Assembly: GCF_024713975.1 (NCBI RefSeq) | Contig: NC_091112.1 | Span: 14,201,001 to 14,265,000 of the forward strand | DNA length: 64,000 nucleotides | Source: Paralichthys olivaceus | Taxonomy: Eukaryota; Chordata; Actinopteri; Pleuronectiformes; Paralichthyidae | Reading direction: 5' to 3' | In this document: positions 8,958-21,600 of the stretch, piece by piece | Layout of the letters: every line of letters begins with the position of its first letter | Position numbering within the stretch: position 1 is the first letter of the stretch | The notes under the pieces: generated by a model | The model's database searches: none | Told to the model about the DNA's origin: nothing | Seen by the model: only the letters and a program-made list of their open reading frames with translations | Program-made: the position numbers and the translations under genes

Positions 8958-11939
8958 TCACAGTGTGTGGCCGACATCACTGCAGACAGCAAGCTGCCTT
9001 TCAAGCATCTGTTTCTCCACCAAGTCCTCCACTCTGCCAACCTCCACCTCGTCCACGTCGTCCATAAAACTGGACCAATCCGTACCGCCATCTGCACGCT
9101 CCATGGGCTCTGGTTGGCTAGCAGCGTGAACGGGGGCAGACTCATCATGAGTGGTGGTCACGCAATTGCAGCTGTCGCAGATGCCGAAGCGTCTGAGTCC
9201 CGGCGAAACATTGGATCCGGTGAAGGTTCGTCTGCAGCTCTTACAAGATACTGGCCAGTAGTGCCTGTGGACCTGGTGATAGTGAACAGTGACAAAGACA
9301 CTGCAGTATTTTAATCATTCTGTAGAGACAACTTTTACATTATTATACAGTACATGAAAAAAATATAGGAGCCACAGGATTTACTGCTCTGATTGTGCTT
9401 TACTCCTCAAAGGCAACAGGGAATAAAGCAGTTAATTTTACTGCACTAAATTAAAGACAGAAGTGGCTAATTACTGTTTACAACTAAATGCAAGCAATTA
9501 TTGGTTTACAATTCATTTTTACAAACCATTTAAAAATGTATTTTCAACCTAGAATGAATTAAAATTCAAATCTTTAACAAGTTTAATCATTTCCTGCTTA
9601 ACAGTTGCCAACATATTTGTTGTTGTTGAACAACAAAACATAAAAACAACATATTACAACCAATAAGTTGGCATCAAGGTCAGGATTTTGCTGGGATGTG
9701 CCGTATACATGAAGCAAATGCTTTTTAAACCTTTAATTAAGTAATTCTATACACGATTGTCTAGTTCTTGAAGTAAAATTCGAATCTAATATTTCCAGAA
9801 ATCTCAATCTGTCTGTGGAACTCATATGTAAAGAACCATTAATCAAGGAAGTACAGTCTTGATGTTGTGGTTCGATTTAGTCGCGATAACATCAATATTA
9901 ATAAACTTTGAATTTACAGGCAACCAGTGCTCTGTAGCAGCAGCTGCTTGGACTAGGGTTCTGCATTATGAGGTGAGCTTCACTGAACTTTGAATAAAGA
10001 GGTGAACAGCTCTTTGTCCAGCAGTTGGTCTTTATTTGCCGGGGCTCAATTACTGCACGGCACTTGTACATAATCGGAAAAATAGCTGTAACCAGCATCA
10101 CCACAGGCCAAGCAAACAGCCCATTACATACAGGCATGTTTAGAATTGTCACTGCAATAGTAAAAAAGAAAAAGGGATTTGGTCTTATAATCAAAATTCT
10201 TAAGCTTGGTGGAAATTGGTTTGATAGTTTTTGTGTAATCCTGCAAACAACTAAGCCAGCAACATAATTTTTTGCTGTCTCAGCATCTTACACTGAGGGC
10301 ATGGCTGCGGAGGTGCTCCTGTCTAGTGAACCTCTTGCCACACATGGGACAGGGGAAGGGTCTCTCTCCTGTGTGACAACGGATGTGTCTCTTCATGATG
10401 CCCTTCTGCTTTGCAGTGTACGGGCAGAATGGGCACTTGTGGAGCTTCACTGGCACTACCAAGCCATCGCCTGCAGAGGGAGAGAGAGGCCAATTACTGA
10501 AAACCATCTCATTAGGACAACACAGCAAAATGTGCACCCTTATTTTCTCTGCTTGAGAGAATTTCCCATTTTAAAGCCTTTGGATAAATACGTCACCCTT
10601 GAGGCCATTTAACATGTGATTCGTTAATTACCTGCATCTTCTCCAAGCCAGTCAGACTGCATCTCCATGATGGACGATCCCACAAAACCTAAACTTTCAT
10701 CCATTCTGCCTCCTCCTGTGCTGTTACCTAGTCCTTGGGAAAAACGCTGCCCCACTCTATCCCCAAGGGGACTGGGGCCCTCACCTCTGGCCAGCATCTC
10801 CATCAGATGCCTGGCATTATAAGAAGAGCTGTATCCCAGGGAGGAGCGCTCGTTGGGACTTGGGGGGAGTAGTCTGCTATGATGAGGATTATGCAAAGTA
10901 GGTCCAGGATACGAGGCAAGGTCTTTGGTGTCAGGGGACTCCATAAGCTCTTCATCAGGGTCGTACTCTATCTTAGGGTTCAGTAACTCTGGGGTCAAAG
11001 CAGAGGATGAGGAAGATGAGAGGTTTGTCTGATCCATGTGTCCCTTCTGTCCTTCACTCTCGGATGCAAACTCCTCCCTAGAGTGGTAGTCACTGTCCAT
11101 GTCCCTGCTGGTCCCTGGAGGTGTGGTAACAGGGATCGGCAAGGGAGTTCTAGCCGAGGTCACAGACTCCGAACCTAATTCTGCCCCTCTATCTGCCTCT
11201 GAAACCTGTGAAGGAGGCTCTGCAGCCCCTGCAGCACTGGAAATCGCCACAGTTGGAGTGCCGCTGTCTGCGGGACCCATCGCTCCATCCTGTGCCTGCT
11301 CCTCCTTCTCAGCGTCCCTCTCCTTGTCCTTGTTGCATATTTCCAAAGATGAGCGGATGTATCCTTTACAGAAGTTCACCAGGTCAGTCATCTGCAGGTA
11401 ACTGGCAGCTGACATCACCTCAATGACATTGCGTCTGTTTAAGGCCAAGCGGCCGGAGTAGAGGAAGTCCAGGATAATTGAGAAAGCATCAGCGGTTACA
11501 ATGTCCAGTGATGCTGTGCTGTAGCGTTGACCATTATCCTTAAAGGAGACAGAGTAGGGACAAAATCATGACTTTATTCATAAGACATTGCATATTTCTT
11601 GTATTCCCCTTAGGTGCTTTGATATGAAATATCAGTTTATCTAATACTTTAAGGCATCAATTTAAATAAACAACACATTATCATGGCCAGTTCCGAATAT
11701 TTTTTCTAAGAAGTCATGCACAAGAAAACAAAACACTGAAAAGCACTGATATCAGCTTCTCTCACCTGCAGATAGTGAACCAGAAGAGCCCGGAAATACC
11801 CGCTACCAGCAAACAACACATTGCGATGGGCCTTGAAAACACGGCCCTCGACAAGGATGCTGCAGTCACAGAAAAAGTCTCGCTTTCGCTGCTCATTGAG
11901 CTCAAACAGCAGTTTGGGAAGGTAGCAGGGCACCTCCAT
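8958..11939 (-). CDS. zbtb8b: Zinc finger and BTB domain-containing protein 8B (complete, 524 aa)
   Basis: Nuclear BTB-zinc-finger transcription factor, probably a repressor. Coding exons in gene order are 11939-11766, 11538-10632, 10470-10292 and 9272-8958; phases join to 524 codons. The ATG is preceded by an acceptor at 11958, so translation starts in the second exon. Residues 1-130 form the BTB domain ([20 protein letters not shown], then SASLDIVT-like and [14 protein letters not shown]). A long Ser/Pro/Glu-rich linker ends in [13 protein letters not shown], matching ZBTB8B rather than ZBTB8A. Two C2H2 fingers follow: [19 protein letters not shown] and [19 protein letters not shown]. The last exon gives a CxxC...CxxC knuckle (CKSCRRTF, then [11 protein letters not shown]), also shared with ZBTB8A/B, and ends in an acidic tail. 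DNA targets cannot be read from the sequence. Confidence 0.94.
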
Positions 11940-11958
11940 ATCTAAACTTCAGCGATCC

Positions 11959-13290
11959 CTGCCAGAGAGAGGAAAGAGAAGAAGGTGTCACTTTAAAACA
12001 GGGAACAGCAACAGGTTGGGACATAGATGTTTAAAATCAACTACACACTCCATGATGACTTGATTTCTTGGTTTGAAGACAGTAGATTATACAAATGTAA
12101 TTCTGGGACTCCTAAATCAAAATGGGTCACAAGGAGAAAGGAAAATATTTACCAGTGAGTTCGGGTCCTGCAGTTTTTTAATCAATGAGGTTAGGCAACA
12201 TGTCTTAATGTGTCATGTCAGCTAAGGCTGTTGCAACACAAAGTTTCAGACTTTGTTAAAATCAACCCTGGTCTATCTGCTTTACGAAAGGGTCCCAAAA
12301 CCAGGCTTGTGAAATATGTTAATCTTAAAGTTAAATCTTCAGTATATGTCCTTGCATGTTATCAAAAAAACCACCGAGCATGAACCAAATTTATTCCTGT
12401 TGTTCAAATTATGTGGACAAAGGATGTATATTTTTATTGCATGAATTTTTTACTGCTGGAATTTGCTATGTTATTGCACATCATGTTCAATAAAGTTCAT
12501 AGAAGTCCTCATTCTTTTTATATATATGAAAAATAAGATTTAACCACTCCATTCAATATAGCATCAGAGTTATTGCCTTATTACAATCATGAGGACCAAA
12601 TAATAAAGAATGTAGCTAACATTAATAACTTATAGTGAAACGATCCCACAGAAAACACTTCTTTCCTCCAAAATCTATATTTCAGTGGCTGAGACACGAG
12701 TAGAGATAATATTTAATATATAATATATGATATTTCCATGTTCCTACAGGTTACTCCACACACCCTTCTGAAAAAATGTAAACATCATCTCATACTAAAT
12801 CCATTTTACAAGATTTGTATTAGACTGAATCTGATTTAATTGAATACAATTTAAAGCCCTAATTGTTACTTTGCTCAAGGAATTTTACACCTTTTCCTTA
12901 AATCTCCTGGCATGCAGCACAAACTTTTACTGGTGAGAGTGCAGAATAGAAGCAAGCCCCAGTGATATGACAGAAACATGGAGATTTAACCACAATATTT
13001 TACAGGCCATAGTTTTGGGAAGCAAACTTTAGGAATCTAAGACTGCTGCCACCACCCTTTGAAACCTCTGGTCTTTCAGGTTGCTAGACTGAATGATACA
13101 CACGCTGAAAGGTACAAGCATGTGTTTCACTGGAGATGTAAGAGGAGGACGCTCCAGCTAAATAACAACATGCTAGCTCGTGCTGCTAGCGCCCAGCAGC
13201 GACTGTTATTCAGAGCTACTGCAAACAGCTGCGCTTTACGAAGGTTGTCAACACACCGAGAGGTTTAGAAAAGACACATGGTGCTCTCAC
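11959..13290 (-). other. Intron 1 of zbtb8b
   Basis: AT-rich intron between the proposed non-coding exon and the start-codon exon. I recognised no repeat or exon in it. Confidence 0.45.
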
Positions 13291-13430
13291 CTGTTTAATG
13301 AACGTCACAAAACCTTTAATATGGCACAAGAGAGGAGATTAGCAACGCTCATCGTACAGCGCTGCCCTCGGCCAACCACTTCCGCCTTCAGCTCCCGGTG
13401 ACGTGTTTCTCTTATCCAATCAGCGGCCGA
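13291..13430 (-). promoter_or_regulatory. Probable zbtb8b promoter and non-coding first exon
   Basis: A strong donor reading aaacag|gtgagagc at 13291 (minus) pairs with the acceptor at 11958 just before the start codon, suggesting a 5'UTR exon from about 13400 to 13291. Immediately upstream lie a CRE-like tgacgtg (13399-13405), an ETS-like cacttccg, and a CCAAT motif (13416-13420) in locally GC-richer sequence. Confidence 0.5.
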
Positions 13431-14379
13431 CACAGCCACTAAACATAGTGTAAAAGTTAGTTATGCTTTAGAAACGTGTTAGAAGAAGTGGGAAATGATT
13501 TGAAGCCCATCAAGACTTTGTACATACATCAAATCTGGCCTGGGAGATTCTTTATATATTGTAGAAATAGCAGGAACTGAGTGTGATCCTTCACAGTCAC
13601 ATGTTCAAGAGGCAGATTTCTCATGTAAATGACAGTTTAAAGTGGTTTATGATAGAATGCTGTTTTATTCACCATGTCGCAGGCTGAAAATCAAAATATT
13701 AACCTTTCCTAACCACTAATCCTTGACACCAATGGAATACGTCACAAGGTCAAGGAAAGATGGATGTGAGGAGTTAGGAAAGGAGAATCACTTTGCAGAG
13801 AAAATTCAACTTGAAAAAAAAAAAAACTGGTTTATTTATAACAGAAGATACGCACAAAATGTACAGTACTCTGTTCTGTGCTCTGTCTGTTTCCTGCCCA
13901 AAACAGAATGACACAGTCTGAGAAAAGATATACAGAGACAACATTTAACCATCAGTTACTCACAGAAACAAACAACAAAATGTTATTTTGACAGATGTGA
14001 CAGAGAAGAAATCAGGAGCTCAGACGATCATGTGAGGATTCACATGAGTCCTGGATCGTGTCATGAGAATAAAACAGAGGTTCTGTTTTCTATATCTAAG
14101 TGGATGTGTCCAGGTGCAAATATGAGGTTGAGTGGCTTTAAATGTTGCTGCTGCAAAGACTTGTGGGGGCTGCATTTTCTCCTTTCCTTTCGTAAAGGAT
14201 GGTCCTGTGTTTCCTGTGCTAAAGGAAATAAGTAAGCATTGAAGCTCCTTTCCTTATCATTCAGAGAATTCAAACAGCTGCTATTATGTCAGCTGCTGAA
14301 ATACTTCCAGGTAATTTCATTTAGTTGGGAAGGTTCGTAAGCAAAACAGACAATTCAAACACAGCAATAGATTGTATTT

Positions 14380-14780
14380 GAAGATGAAGGACATGTTACA
14401 CCCAAAAGAGTGATGTCAAGGCATCTTGATCGCCTACTGGTGGCTGGATGCAGTATAGGTCTTAAATCCCACCTCTTCTATGTTGATGAAAGGGATTTGG
14501 ACCAAACTAAAAAGTAAAAGCAGATGTCAAATACAATTTGAATTCAAAGCTGGTTTCTGCTATTTTAGGTAGTTGTTATCACACTGGTGTCTGTTCAATT
14601 GTTATTGTTCTGGTTTGTTCAGGTGAGGTTTGTTATCATTATTTAATGCAATGAAAAACAAAAACAGGGTGAAACATCATGATTGACAGCTTACACTGAC
14701 TGTCTTGGTTAAGTGTGTGTGTACTGACAGGACCTCACTACCACGACTACATCCCCAGATCACTGGTGACTGACTCTAGT
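14380..14780 (+). repeat. MITE-like teleost dispersed repeat, copy
   Basis: It contains the landmarks gcatcttgatcgcc, ctactggtggctgg, gcagtataggtc, accaaactaaaaag, then aacatcatgattgacagc and a ccacgactac..atcactggtgact tail. The same ordered words recur at about 40500-40640, 18290-18640 and 55886-56165. No coding capacity. Confidence 0.65.
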
Positions 14781-17700
14781 ACAGTGATTATTCAGGACAT
14801 TTTAGCTTTGTCAGCCTCTCTGTGTTCTTTGAAACAACCTCAATACACGTCAATATTAATTGTATGACATGTTGCTCAATAAATTATGTTCTGAAACTAA
14901 TTTTGACATAAGCCTCTAGCTCAAGAAGTGTTAGATATTAAGTAGATGTCAGTGTTAGTGCTGCAGTACAACTATCAACACCATAGTCCTGTTGTTGATA
15001 GCCTTGTTTACTGGAGTGGTTATAGCTTGCATGACACTGACACAAAGTATTTAAACTACAGCATTATGCAATTGTTATTAACATGTGGCTGAGAGCAGTT
15101 ATACTGCTGAGCCATTATCCCGCTGTGCATGTCTAAAAAACCGACATACAAATGACTTTCAAAAGAACCTTTCATTGCACCGACAGGTCTTCGGCTGAAC
15201 TAAACAAAAAGAATGTTTTCACTGCAGAGACAGGTGAATTTAGAAGAGATTAAAATTACAAACTGAAGCCTTTATAATAGTGGAAATATAAATACTGCAT
15301 ACATTTATAATTAAAAGGCACATTAAACACGTTTTCTACACTAGCTCTATGTGCAACAGACGCAAAAATGAAAAAAACAAACAAAAGGAATGCAGTACAT
15401 ATATCTCAGGATGAAAATCAAGTGCCGTACATGTAGAAGACACCGACAAAGATGTTGATAAGGACTGATGCCGGCGTCAGTGTGCTTTTAGCAAAAGCAT
15501 GATCCCTGCAGCGGAATTTAAATGTTAAGTCCTGTCTCTGCTGCTGCACCACCTCTCTGCTGATGTTGTTATGAACGCGTCTGAGCGGAGAATCCCCGCT
15601 GCGTTGTTCATCTGTGAAAAGCAGACATTGTAAAACCAATTTAAGTAACATCCTCCTGAGTTCATGTCTGAAAACAGCTTCTGTAAGTTTTGCTGAACAG
15701 CAGCCATTTCAAATACAAGTTTTATAATTGACAGTCTGAGATTTACATTGTTTGAATACACAACAGGGACATTGGCCCCAGACATTGAGTTACCCATGTA
15801 TGAATATGTTTGACTAACAATAGGATCCACATTGTCTTCACACACTGCAGATAATGCCATGTGTGTGGGCATACACATCTGATACACATATTTGCTTGGA
15901 AATCTTTAACTTTTTGCACAATTAGATTTCACACCGGCTTGTTTTAGCTACTATGAACTTTGAGTGATGTCTGCCTCTCTCCATTGCAGAAGCTCATTGA
16001 TAGTGATGATAATGGTGATGATGTTTTGGGGGAAGAGCCTCAAAGTGGCATACTCCTGCCCATACCAAGTCCAGCATGTCGCTGCACAACCACAGACGGT
16101 TCGCGCCTGCCCACAACGTCAACTCAAGAATACTTGTTTATTTGCCTCCCATCTCAGAGAGAAAATAGTGCCTTTTCTATTTTTTGACATAGTGAGAGTA
16201 AACAAGTAGTTCCTTGAGCACTGCGCCACACCCTCTCTTCACAATCCACAGCTCTTAGAAGTGTTTTTTTACAATGATGGGTGCCGACCAGGGGACTTAT
16301 TTGTTTCAGATATTTTCCCATGGCAAACAGGGTGAACACAAAGGCTTCGTGGTGGCCTGGAGAAACCACAGAGTAGGCGTACATGAGCCTCCAAACTCAA
16401 CCTCTTTTGAAAATGAAATTTATGGCACATCATAAAAACTCAGTTCACGCTTATAAGCACTAAATATAAACCAGTATGGTTTGACTCAGTCCTTGTTAAT
16501 CTGACCTGAGGGAGTTCTTTGTCCGGCTGAAGGCAGGCCAACCGTCAGCTGACCCAGCTGCCCAGCCCTGACACGAGTCCGTCCCTAAACAACGCTTAAA
16601 AGGGTTCTACTCTGATGTAGCGCTGGTCACTGACCTTCTTCTCTCTGACTCAGGGAAACACAAGGCCTTTGTTTTGGTCATATGTTGACATAAGGGCAGG
16701 AAACTCCCTCTCCACAGACCTTTCACAGCCAAGCAATCACACTGCAATACTGTCCCATCTGCATGGCAGTTTAATGCTGGTTTACACCCATACTGTTTTG
16801 GAAATAAATAATATTCATGATTTATTACCGTGCACCTATGATTATGATGATATATGATGTACTGATCAAAGCACAGTCTAAAAAGTAAATACATGTAGCG
16901 TTGGCTGTTGTGTGAGGCTACATCCAGATTTGGGACCTCACTCATTGTGTGTGTTAGCCACTCTGAGACCCGTGGCTGGCACAGAGGGCTCCAGCAGCAC
17001 CCCTCTGGGTCCCTGTGGTCTGCGCCTCAGTACATAACAGCCACTTAGGCCGGCATTTTCCCAGGCTGAGACAACACACCACGGTGGCAGCGCGAGCCAC
17101 AGAGAGGGCCTGATTAAAGAGTAGGGACAATGGAGGGAGAGTGAGCTGGGGACCGTGGTGGCATTTTCCATCTCCGCCGCTGTCTCCTGGGGGGACCAAG
17201 TATGTGCCGTGAAACGTTTGAATTATCCCAGAATCTCTGGAATTCAGACAGAGGCACCGCGGAGAGGACCCTCGACCGGGGATCAAAGAGCTTTGAGAGG
17301 AGTGTGGTGGACTGGTGGTGAAGTCGAGTACATAGGGGAGTGCGAGTGTGTGCATGTGTACGTGCTTTCAGTGTTTCAGAAAAACGATTTGAAAAAGATA
17401 AAGCCTATGTTTGAATTTGAATCATATTCTCTTTTATGGCTACTCGTCTAAAGATGTTTTCAGAAAAGCCATGTTTCACTTCTGAGGAGGCAGTGATCGC
17501 TGAGCAATGAAATACAGGCATGTGGTGAGAGAGCGTGTGTGTTGCTGCCCTTTTATCCCTTATGGGATCAGACAATGCAATCATAGCCAATCATTGGGAG
17601 TCTAATACAGCAGGCGCCCCTCTTCAGTTCAGAGACGCCACTTTCCTCTGTGGTGGCAGAAGAAGAGGAAGAGAGAGGCAAGAGAGAGAAAAACCTCATC

Positions 17701-18289
17701 TCTCTCTTTCTGTCTATCTCTCTCTGTAATTATCACTTAATGTTCCTTAGTGATCTGGAGACGTCTGTCTCTCGCTTAGTCCTTTCTTCCCTCGCTGGAG
17801 AGGAAATGTATCACAGTCTGAAATAATCTGCCAGCCTTTTTATTATTGTATATTTAGCACCAGAACAGAGTAGTAAATGGAGCCGTCCCAGACCACAAGC
17901 TTCCGGTAGCGCAGGGCCTCAGCGCTGGCTGGCTGTCTTTGCCACAGCCGAGCACTGAGATCAAAGCCTCCTGTACTATATACAGTGAGCTTGTCGCCCT
18001 CCAGCATTGACCTCAACCAAGTTTTCATGTCTGAGAAAGACAGCGTGTGTGTTTGTGCCTGAGCGATGTGCAGAGTGCATCGGGTCACTGTGCAAATATG
18101 CCTTTCAGCAAGCTGGTTTTGCATAAACATCTAAGGCATATATAAGTTTTTGAATGCATGTATTCGTGTCTGTGAGCATACATCTCTGTCTTGTTTCTTT
18201 GATGTTGAAACAGACAGAACTTTACATATGATTGATGTATTGTACTTTTACTCAAATAACTATTTCCAATTTAACTTAAGAGCTATATC

Positions 18290-18640
18290 CACATATTTAG
18301 GTTAAAGATGAAAATAGACAAAAGAATAAAAGCATACGTCAAATAAATCTCAAAGATGCTTTCTGTCATTTTGAGTAGTTCTGATCAGACTGATGTTTGT
18401 CCAAGTTTAAATTTTTTCAATAACTTTTTTTATACAATAACGTTTGAAATAGTTATTCGATGTTATAAAAACCAGTGAAACTTCAGGACTGAAGGTTGAG
18501 ACTGACTCACAATTGCTCGAGTGGGTGTAAAATCAGAACCTCATTAGGTACACCCCCGAACGCTATTGCACAAACTTTAAATGCCCAAGATGGGAGGAAG
18601 TGGGGACACGTCATCCATTTTCATATACGGTCTAGAAATG
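18290..18640 (+). repeat. MITE-like dispersed repeat, diverged copy with terminal sequence
   Basis: It shares ttctgtcattttgagtagttctgatcag, gtgaaacttcaggactgaagg and gagactgactc with the 14380 and 55886 copies. It ends in cgtcatccattttcatatacgg, which is the inverted form of the family's start (..tgtataaagaaggacg at 40530). This suggests terminal inverted repeats, hence a MITE. Confidence 0.55.
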
Positions 18641-21600
18641 GGTGTTAAATGTGATTAGAGACATTCAAAAGCTGAGAGTTATTAATGCATGAATAGTAAT
18701 AATAATTATTAAAAGCAACACTAAATGACAGATACAGATGTTAGCTAAAGATAATAAATTTACTGTGGAAAATGCGATAGCTAACGTAAGCTACTAGATA
18801 AACAGCTGAAGTAGCCAGCTAAAGATAATGGATAAATTTACTGAAATAGTAATCTAAGAGCAGAGAGTGACATATGAAAACCTTTAGGTGAAAAGTAAAA
18901 GAGGACTTCAGGTAAATTGTTCAAATATCCAGCTTGTTCTGTCACTTCAACTGTTTATCCAAACTTGACCAATAGCCTGAACATGAAATTATTTCGTTTT
19001 GAAGAACAAACACTTTATAATCAATTCATGTGGACATATTTGGAACATGGCAGGTAATATTGATGACAGGGTACTTGAGTTCATCTGATGGCGCTGCGGT
19101 TGTACGTCAGTAAAAAAAGCTTGGGAACCACTCTATTCAAGATAGGGCCGTACCAGTTTTTCCCAAGTTTCATTCCCAAGTTTATAGATCAGCTGGATTG
19201 TTCCAGTCCATTAGTTTAACTGAATAACACAGACTTTTTTGTGTGTCAGTAAAGAAGAAAAAAGAATCCTGAAAGGATCCAGATTCAGTGATCAGAGCAT
19301 CACTTCCCTCTGCCCTAGTCATTGTTAATAATAAAAGCCTCTATCAGGACCAATAAAAGTGGCACCAACTCCCTCAGGAGATGAAAACGATGTTAGTCAT
19401 TACCCTTCCTCCATCAAAGTCTTTTCTTTCCATGCACACTCACTGTAATCCCCTTCTGGGAACACTAAAAATTACCCAGCAGCGTGGTGGCGGCAAGTTT
19501 TTAATGCTGGTTTTTGAGGGCTTATGGCTGCTCTTCCGAGCTGCCGTCAGGACGAGGCGCGGGCAGGATGCCTCGCTGATAAAGGTCGTAATCTGAGGTG
19601 TAAAGTTATAAGAGGGATTTAGGAAAGTGAGAGGGTGTCAGAGAGCTGCAGCCTATAGGGCGATAAAACATGGATGGAGTAGCATCTCCTGGGTTTTCAA
19701 CTCTGAGAGCTCCTCTGAGGAATCTGGAACTAACTTTATCCAAATCTTTGAATGTGACTGAGGGACAGATGCATTCCTGTTCTGAATACATCCCTGTCAT
19801 GTGCAGTTTACTTTCCATTCAGAAGTGTTTTCCCTGTATGCCTTTTTTTCACAGACAAATATAAAAAGCCGATAGAGGAATTAAACATCACATGGCTCCA
19901 TGCAATAAAAAATGAGTCTCCTCCATAAACTTGGACTGATAGTCAGCTCGAGCAAAACTGGTTTAACAGTGGCTAATATTAGCCGAGACTTAGATCCCCA
20001 GGTCAAATCAGGCACAGTCGCATGCGTGGCTGAGGGGACTGACTGGATTAGCCCTGGACCCTTTCATATTTCACTTTCCCCTTCTTCTCCTCGTCTTTCT
20101 CTGCAGCTCATAAAAGATTGCGCACTGTGTCTTGATGTGGTTGAGCAGCGCAGTCAGAATGGACTGATTACGGACGGGACCCGGCGTGCCTTTGAGTCAT
20201 GTCACCAGGCGACATTCTTCAGGCACTTAAAAATAGTAACAGTTGGCTTTTTTTGTAGGTTTGTTTTTCTCATTGGAGAACTTTGGGGCATCCTGTGTTG
20301 GCTTTTCTTTAGAGGCTCGAATCATAACCAGATTCTTTTTTTTTTCTCCTTCACCCCCTCCTCTCCCCCGTTTCTTTCATTTTGTTATTGATAGTTTGTT
20401 TAATCTTCTGAAGAAAATTGGCTTAGCGTGGGAAAGGCAAAATTCTTTTGGGGATAGGTTTTGTTGTTTTAGAGTTGCGCACATTGTTTTGTTGTGTGTT
20501 TTTTTTTTCAGTGCAGGAAGAAAAAGTGCCAGTTTGTGCCAAAACCTCATGAAGTACAGATAAAAAGGAGCTGAGTGAGAGGGAGGCCACAACACCACGA
20601 CAAAGATATGGGCTGTCCAAGCAAAGAGTTTTACAAATGACGATCTCCAGGGGAGGGGGGGGGCAGTCGACATGAGGGAGGAAGGGAGTGGAAGAGGAGG
20701 AGGGAGGAGAAGAGGAGAAACAAATGTGGATGGATTGGTGGGAGGAGGAGGAAGATGGGTATTGGGGGGAAATAACGCAGAGCAGTGGGGAGGGGGGAGG
20801 GAGATGAGAGGGGAAACATTCCCCCTTACCCACATTAAAGACATAAAAAAGAAAACAAACAGAAAAACATGTCTGACATAAAGAGGCTGGTTTCCGCGGC
20901 GACAGCACAATGGCTGCCTGTGGCTCTGGGGGCCCTCGCCGTCCCGTCTGGGGCCCGGCACCAGCGAAAGTCACCGCAGTCACAGGGCCCATCAGCATGC
21001 GTTTGTGTGTGTGTGTGTGAGAAACATGGTGAATGTCATCACGAGCCCAGTGCTGTGGGAACCGCCATGAGAGGGACCCCACTCGGAAACCACAAAAGCT
21101 CCTTTCTGCTTCTTCTCTTCGGCTTTTAGCCTCTTTATTTATCTTTGCGTAAGGGAGCCGGATGAGGAGGGAGGATTCACTCTCTCTCGTGTTCTCTCTC
21201 TGTGTCTCTCGCTCTCTGACAGGCAGCATGCCCCATCACTGCAGCCCTCCTGCCCTTTTCGACACCTCAAATCACGGCAGCCACTATCTCAAATATACAT
21301 ACTGACTGTGTCTCAGCCAATTGCTCTGGAGGTTCTTCACACGACAATCGGGTGAAAAAAACTCAATGCAGCTCTTTGGAAACACGCTATAATAACAAAC
21401 CTGGCGTTTCCAGGAATGCCTCGTATATCCAGGTTATGTCCAGACAAGCAGTGCCACCGGTCCCATGGCATTCCTTATCTGAGCAGCAGATAATTCCCTC
21501 ATGGGTCCAGCCTGGACAGTGCCAAGCGACTCTGGAGCCAGTTCCCATGCCAATCCAATTATGACCCCAGTGACTGAGCGCTCCGCCACAGGCTGAACAT

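Noticed and set aside
15525-15887. 120-codon minus-strand ORF as a possible gene
   Set aside because: No recognisable motif, no supporting splice context, and it overlaps another ORF of similar quality.
20377-21229. Minus-strand ORFs of 194 and 268 codons
   Set aside because: Pro/Ser-rich translation of a GA/CT-biased tract, with no domain and no splice context.
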